Assembly: GCA_045588185.1 (NCBI GenBank) | Contig: JAZNDR010000017.1 | Coordinates: forward strand, 1 to 8,144 | DNA from: Scatosoma sp045588185 | Lineage (GTDB): Bacteria; Bacillota; Clostridia; Christensenellales; Borkfalkiaceae | Direction: 5' to 3' | DNA: 8,144 nucleotides | Part shown: piece by piece, positions 4,968-8,144 of the stretch | How positions within the stretch are numbered: the first letter of the stretch is position 1 | How the letters are laid out: every line of letters begins with the position of its first letter | Made by a program: the position numbers and the translations under genes | Notes under the pieces: model-generated | What the model was told of the DNA's origin: nothing | Seen by the model: only the letters and a program-made list of their open reading frames with translations | The model's database searches: none

Positions 4968-6808
4968 TATTTATCTCCTTGTAATTTCTTGTTGAGTTTC
5001 CCTGCGATAAGTTCCGCTAAAAGGTTTAACCCAAGTACGAGAATTATCAAAACAACTGCTGTTGCATACGCTTCGTTTACATACCAACCTTCGCCTGAAA
5101 GTCTATAAAGAGCAACCGCAAGCGTTGCGTTACTGTCTAAATAACCCGTGGGGGTTGCGGATATTACCGAACCCATTGTGTAAATAAACGGTGCGGATTC
5201 CGCAATTACTCTACCCATACTTAAAATAATGGCAGACATAATGCCAGGAAGCGCGGACGGCAACACGATTTTGAAAATTGTACGCATTTTTCCTGCGCCA
5301 AGTGCAAGACTTCCTTCACGTAAACTGTCTTGCACCGATTTCAAACTTTCTTCGGTAGAACGAACGATTGTGGGAAGTAGCATTATGCTTATCGTGAGCG
5401 TACCTGCCAAAATGGAGCTTGTACCGCCAATCAACGCAACGAACGTTATCATACCAAATAAGCCATAAACAATAGACGGAACGCCGTTAAGTAAGTCGAT
5501 TGCTCCACGAATCATTTTGATAAAGAAATTGTTTTTCTTTGCGTATTCGTTTAAGAAAATTGCCGTGCAAAGTCCGATAGGAACGGCGATAAGCAAACTC
5601 AATCCAACCGTCATAAGCGTTGTAATGATAGACGGCAATATTGTGATTTTTTCGCTGTCAAACTCGTATTTGCCAAAAAGCAAGTGTGGGCTTGATATAA
5701 GTGTCGGGAAACCTTTAACAAAGATAAAGCCTATTACGAGAAGCAATACCGTACCTGCAAAAACACCTGCGCCTATTGCCACACCTGCGCCTATATTTGC
5801 CGTTTTGATTTTATACTTAAAACCTGCGATTTTATCTTTGCACTTCGTCCAAAAAGTAATTTTCTTTGTTTTTTCGCTTTTCTTAAAGATTTTTGAAAAT
5901 ACACTTTTACCGTCCACCGCGCTTTTGATTGCTTTTTTCGTGATAGCCCCAAATACAAGATTTACGATAAGTACAAATACAAGCAAAATTACACCCGTAG
6001 CAACAAGTGCGCCTTGTTGAACTTCGCCTGCATAGCCCATTTCCATAACGATATTTGCGGTTAAAACACGGAAACTATTAAAGAGCGAATCGGGATAAGC
6101 GACGGAATTACCTGCAACCATTACAACTGCCATTGTTTCGCCAAGCGCACGTCCAATACCCAAAACAAGAGAAGCGGTTACACCTGATTTTGCCGCTTTC
6201 GTTACCGTGCCAAAAACCGCTTGCGAGTGCGTAGAGCCAAGAGCAAGCGCACCTTCATAATAAGAGCGTGGGACTGCTTCCAAGCTTGTTTTTGAAAGGG
6301 AAACGACGGTGGGCATAATCATTATACCCAAGATAAGCGACGTTGCAAGAAGTCCGCTTCCGTTATTCGGGGCAAAATTCGCAAGTAAAGGCAATAAGAA
6401 TACGATACCGAAAAAGCCGTAAACCACCGACGGAATCCCTGCAAGCAAATTTATCATTGACGAAAATATCTTTTTTAATTTCTTCGGGCAATAGAACGCT
6501 ATGAATACTGCGGTAAAATATCCGAGCGTACCACCGATTAAAAGTGCGCCAATGGTTGCCGCAAGCGTGCCGACAATCATTTTCAGTATTCCGTAAGAGC
6601 CTGAAAGCGTTGCATTTTCGTATTTATCCAATCTATCGGGCGACCAATTATCCCCAAAGATGAAATCGAATAATCCTATTTTATTAAGGGCAGGTATGCT
6701 TTTAATCAGCATAAAAACGAAAATGGCGACAACGGCGATTACGCATATAACCGCCGCTATCGTAAATATCGTTTGCCCTGTTTTTTCTTTGATTTTCGTA
6801 GTGTTCAT
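4967..6808 (-). CDS. pstCA: PstC-PstA fused phosphate permease
   Basis: One 613-residue membrane protein replaces the usual two permeases of the phosphate importer. Residues 1-290 are PstC: about six TM segments, AGIPSVVYGFFG at 123-134, a coupling loop EGALALG at 185-191 and GRALGETMAV at 219-228 (family-critical Arg and Glu). Residues 338-613 are PstA: NGVPSIVYGLFG at 441-452, EGSLALG at 498-504 and GRVIAESAPF at 532-541. A lysine-rich, probably cytosolic linker (about 291-337) joins them. Each half should begin and end inside the cell, so the fusion is topologically feasible. The ATG at 6808 lies 1 nt after the pstS stop. An in-frame TTG four codons earlier (6820) is possible but overlaps pstS. 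No obvious strong Shine-Dalgarno is present, so coupling to pstS is likely. A similar fused permease is known in Mycoplasma. Confidence 0.93.
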   Translation of the reverse strand: MNTTKIKEKTGQTIFTIAAVICVIAVVAIFVFMLIKSIPALNKIGLFDFIFGDNWSPDRLDKYENATLSGSYGILKMIVGTLAATIGALLIGGTLGYFTAVFIAFYCPKKLKKIFSSMINLLAGIPSVVYGFFGIVFLLPLLANFAPNNGSGLLATSLILGIMIMPTVVSLSKTSLEAVPRSYYEGALALGSTHSQAVFGTVTKAAKSGVTASLVLGIGRALGETMAVVMVAGNSVAYPDSLFNSFRVLTANIVMEMGYAGEVQQGALVATGVILLVFVLIVNLVFGAITKKAIKSAVDGKSVFSKIFKKSEKTKKITFWTKCKDKIAGFKYKIKTANIGAGVAIGAGVFAGTVLLLVIGFIFVKGFPTLISSPHLLFGKYEFDSEKITILPSIITTLMTVGLSLLIAVPIGLCTAIFLNEYAKKNNFFIKMIRGAIDLLNGVPSIVYGLFGMITFVALIGGTSSILAGTLTISIMLLPTIVRSTEESLKSVQDSLREGSLALGAGKMRTIFKIVLPSALPGIMSAIILSMGRVIAESAPFIYTMGSVISATPTGYLDSNATLAVALYRLSGEGWYVNEAYATAVVLIILVLGLNLLAELIAGKLNKKLQGDK

Positions 6809-6809
6809 A

Positions 6810-7745
6810 TTAGCCTGCAATCTCGCTGAATTTCGTTACTTTACCGCTGAAAATATCGTAAAGCTGTGCAATCGTAAGGTCGTTTATATTGTCGTTTGCC
6901 TTGTTTACGATAACCGCAACTGCATCAAGGCATACGTTGAAACTGTTGATACCGTCTTCTTTTACGCTTGCCGAAGAAAGCCCGATTACGTTACCGTTTT
7001 TGTCGTTTTGAACTGCGGTTTTACCAACGGAAGAGCCTTGCAAGTCAAGGGTAAAGAGTTCGTCAGCCGTTCTTCCATAAAGACTTGCATAACCGCTCAT
7101 TGCTTTTTTGATAAATTTTTCCATACTTGTAGAGCCGTTTACAACGATTTTTCCACCCGACGGAAGCGAAGATTTTACTTCGTATTCTACTACGGGAATT
7201 GCGGTTTCACCGTCGTTCGCTCTTTTCGTTTCGTCTGCAAGATAAATACAACCTGCTTCTTCTGCGTGCGTTTCGGAAGCTTCACTCTTTAAGTAGAGCA
7301 AGAAATCGGCAGCAATATCCGTAAGGGTTACGGTAGAGCTTGTCATAATTACAAACGGTCTTTGGATTTTATAAGAGCCGTCAAGAACGCTTTGAGAAGT
7401 AGGCGCAACGCCATTTACGTTTACAACCTTAATCGTATCGTTTACCGAGCCGAGAGAAATGTAGCCGATTGCGTTTTTATCGCTTGCAACCTTGCTCATA
7501 ACGTTACCCGTTTCCTTTTGAATATCGGCGTTAGAAGTTGTTTTATAAACTTTCTTTCCGTCAACTTTCATTTCAAGGAAATTTCCATTGCCGTCGGTTA
7601 TTACTTTGTCAAACGCTTCACGCGTTCCGCTACCTTGTTCACGGGCTACAACCGTGATATTTTTTTCACCACCACAAGCGGTAAGTCCTACTGCGCCCGT
7701 AACAAGGAGCAAGCAAGAAAGTAAAATTGTTAAAAGTTTTTTCAT
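6810..7745 (-). CDS. pstS: PstS-like phosphate-binding lipoprotein with permuted domain order
   Basis: A 311-residue extracellular phosphate-binding lipoprotein that feeds the Pst permease. The signal peptide ends in the lipobox LTAC, with the lipidated Cys at 24. The order of homology blocks is reversed compared with ordinary PstS. The half usually found second comes first: REQGSGTREAF at 35-45, AIGYISLGSV at 92-101, and a GVAPTSQSVLDGSYKIQRPF stretch at 112-131. The usual first half comes last: NGSTSMEKF at 203-211, QGSSVGKTAV at 236-245, IGLSSASVK at 254-262, LDAVAVIVN at 273-281 and an IFSGKVTKFSEIAG end. Residues about 171-197 join them. Phosphate-contact loops GSGT and GST are kept. The ATG at 7745 has AAGGAG 9 nt upstream; a GTG at 7775 is unlikely. 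The gene lies first in the operon behind a Pho box. Confidence 0.92.
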   Translation of the reverse strand: MKKLLTILLSCLLLVTGAVGLTACGGEKNITVVAREQGSGTREAFDKVITDGNGNFLEMKVDGKKVYKTTSNADIQKETGNVMSKVASDKNAIGYISLGSVNDTIKVVNVNGVAPTSQSVLDGSYKIQRPFVIMTSSTVTLTDIAADFLLYLKSEASETHAEEAGCIYLADETKRANDGETAIPVVEYEVKSSLPSGGKIVVNGSTSMEKFIKKAMSGYASLYGRTADELFTLDLQGSSVGKTAVQNDKNGNVIGLSSASVKEDGINSFNVCLDAVAVIVNKANDNINDLTIAQLYDIFSGKVTKFSEIAG

Positions 7746-7779
7746 TTGATTTATCTCCTTTTCTTGAATTTGCACCCTT

Positions 7780-7808
7780 ATTATACTGCGCTTAAAAAAA
7801 TCAAACTA
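7780..7808 (-). promoter_or_regulatory. pstS operon promoter
   Basis: A perfect TATAAT (7785-7780) on the minus strand lies 34 nt before the pstS start. At 17-nt spacing the -35 position reads TAGTTT (7808-7803), a poor match. A good -10 with a weak -35 is typical of promoters that need an activator, in line with the Pho box just upstream. Transcription should begin near 7773, giving a leader of about 28 nt. Confidence 0.6.
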
Positions 7809-7828
7809 TCACTTTTCCGTTTGGACTA

Positions 7829-7845
7829 TGTAAAGTTTATGTAAA
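7829..7845 (-). promoter_or_regulatory. Pho box (tandem TTTACA repeats)
   Basis: On the minus strand TTTACA occurs at 7845-7840 and 7834-7829, an 11-bp period (TTTACATAAACTTTACAT). Bacillus PhoP binds direct TT(A/T)ACA-like repeats of this spacing. The box is centred about 63 bp before the predicted start of the pstS operon. A third TTTACA at 7898-7893 lies 53 bp further upstream on the same face of the helix. Binding by the encoded regulator is inferred. Confidence 0.65.
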
Positions 7846-7934
7846 AATTAAAATATCACAAAAAAGATTTATCTTCTTTTCGACAAAATAAGTGTAAAAC
7901 TACAAATATCTTTGAAATAAGTGCTATTTAGTGT

Positions 7935-7943
7935 TGTTATAAT
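7935..7943 (+). promoter_or_regulatory. Weak candidate plus-strand promoter (extended -10)
   Basis: TGTTATAAT on the plus strand fits an extended -10 box. The only -35-like TTGAAA (7912-7917) is 20 nt away, too far for a good promoter. It would transcribe rightward into the palindromic element at 7984-8142. No gene is visible there, so the call is weak. Confidence 0.2.
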
Positions 7944-7983
7944 GATAATTGCGTTAGTATTTTCATATTTTTTGTTGTTCGCG

Positions 7984-8142
7984 TGTGCTTACTGCCTACG
8001 GCAAGTATCACCGCCTTGATAAATGGTAAAGGGCGACTATTTATCTCCCGTTAGGCATAAACCGTCGCTTGCCTTTGGCAAGTTACACCCTTGACAATTT
8101 ATCTTCGGCGGTATTTCTTGGCTAATTAAGGCTGTAAGCACA
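7984..8142. repeat. Nested palindromic element: MITE-like repeat or structured RNA
   Basis: TGTGCTTAC (7984-7992) and GTAAGCACA (8134-8142) form perfect ends, with matching continuing through GCCT/AGGC to 13 of 14 positions. Nested inside are ACCGCC (8010-8015) with GGCGGT (8107-8112), GATAAAT (8018-8024) with ATTTATC (8097-8103), and GCGAC (8033-8037) with GTCGC (8064-8068). Local hairpins TGCC-TAC-GGCA (7993-8003) and CTTGCC-TTT-GGCAAG (8068-8082) occur too. The two sides also resemble each other as imperfect direct repeats (7993-8024 and 8070-8101). No ORF of note crosses it. It is more GC-rich than the flanking DNA to its left. Since the window ends 2 nt later, the right boundary and any target duplication cannot be judged. 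Confidence 0.55.
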
Positions 8143-8144
8143 TC

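Noticed and set aside
6809..6820. TTG at 6820 as start of the fused permease
   Set aside because: It would overlap the pstS coding end and adds only four residues. The ATG at 6808, 1 nt after the pstS stop, fits the operon's tight junctions better.
6810..7745. PstS as a truncated or frameshifted pseudogene
   Set aside because: Both halves of the binding protein are present, the lipobox is intact and the frame is open to a stop placed 1 nt before the next gene. The oddity is order, not loss.
7746..7775. GTG at 7775 as start of pstS
   Set aside because: It would place ten polar residues before the lipoprotein signal peptide and lies at the predicted transcription start. The ATG at 7745 has AAGGAG at 9 nt.
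7984..8142. Known riboswitch, tmRNA or CRISPR array at the right edge
   Set aside because: No conserved riboswitch core, no tRNA-like or tag-peptide region, and no regular repeat-spacer pattern could be seen.

Overview
The window comes from a low-GC Gram-positive bacterium, most likely a member of the Clostridia. The AT-rich composition, AAGGAG-type ribosome binding sites, lipoprotein-type PstS, Bacillus-like TTTACA Pho box and Clostridia-style mobile-element genes all point that way. No rRNA or other marker is present, so a finer placement is inference. All convincing genes are on the minus strand, so the window reads from right to left.

Bases 932-7745 hold one compact phosphate-starvation operon. 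In transcription order it is pstS (phosphate-binding lipoprotein), a single gene encoding fused PstC and PstA permeases, pstB (ATPase), phoU, a PhoP/PhoB-type response regulator, a PhoR-type histidine kinase, and a 58-residue zinc-ribbon microprotein. Transport, signalling and feedback control therefore sit in one transcription unit. PstS captures phosphate outside the membrane, PstCA and PstB import it, PhoU links transporter state to the kinase, and PhoR phosphorylates the regulator. The regulator probably acts at tandem TTTACA repeats upstream of the pstS promoter (7829-7845). Junctions are tight: three stop/start overlaps of the TAATG type, a 1-nt gap and a 5-nt gap. The only real gap is 58 nt, before phoU, and it contains a second promoter-like sequence. 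A strong intrinsic terminator (889-922) closes the operon.

Bases 1-850 look like a different module, of a kind carried by integrative or conjugative elements of gut Firmicutes. It holds a small sigma-70 region-4 protein (167-565), followed by the start of another small protein that runs off the left edge. The sigma-like gene has a promoter embedded in short repeats and a leader of about 220 nt with two terminator-like hairpins. A 12-bp inverted repeat after it can mask the ribosome binding site of the next gene. No integrase or attachment site is visible.

The right edge (7746-8144) has no gene. It contains the pstS promoter and Pho box, then a nested palindromic element (7984-8142) that may be a MITE-like repeat or a structured RNA.

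The two most unusual protein features are in the transporter. PstS has its two homology halves in swapped order, a circular permutation, and the two membrane permeases are one polypeptide. The most unusual regulatory features are the hairpin-rich leader and the masked ribosome binding site in the left module.
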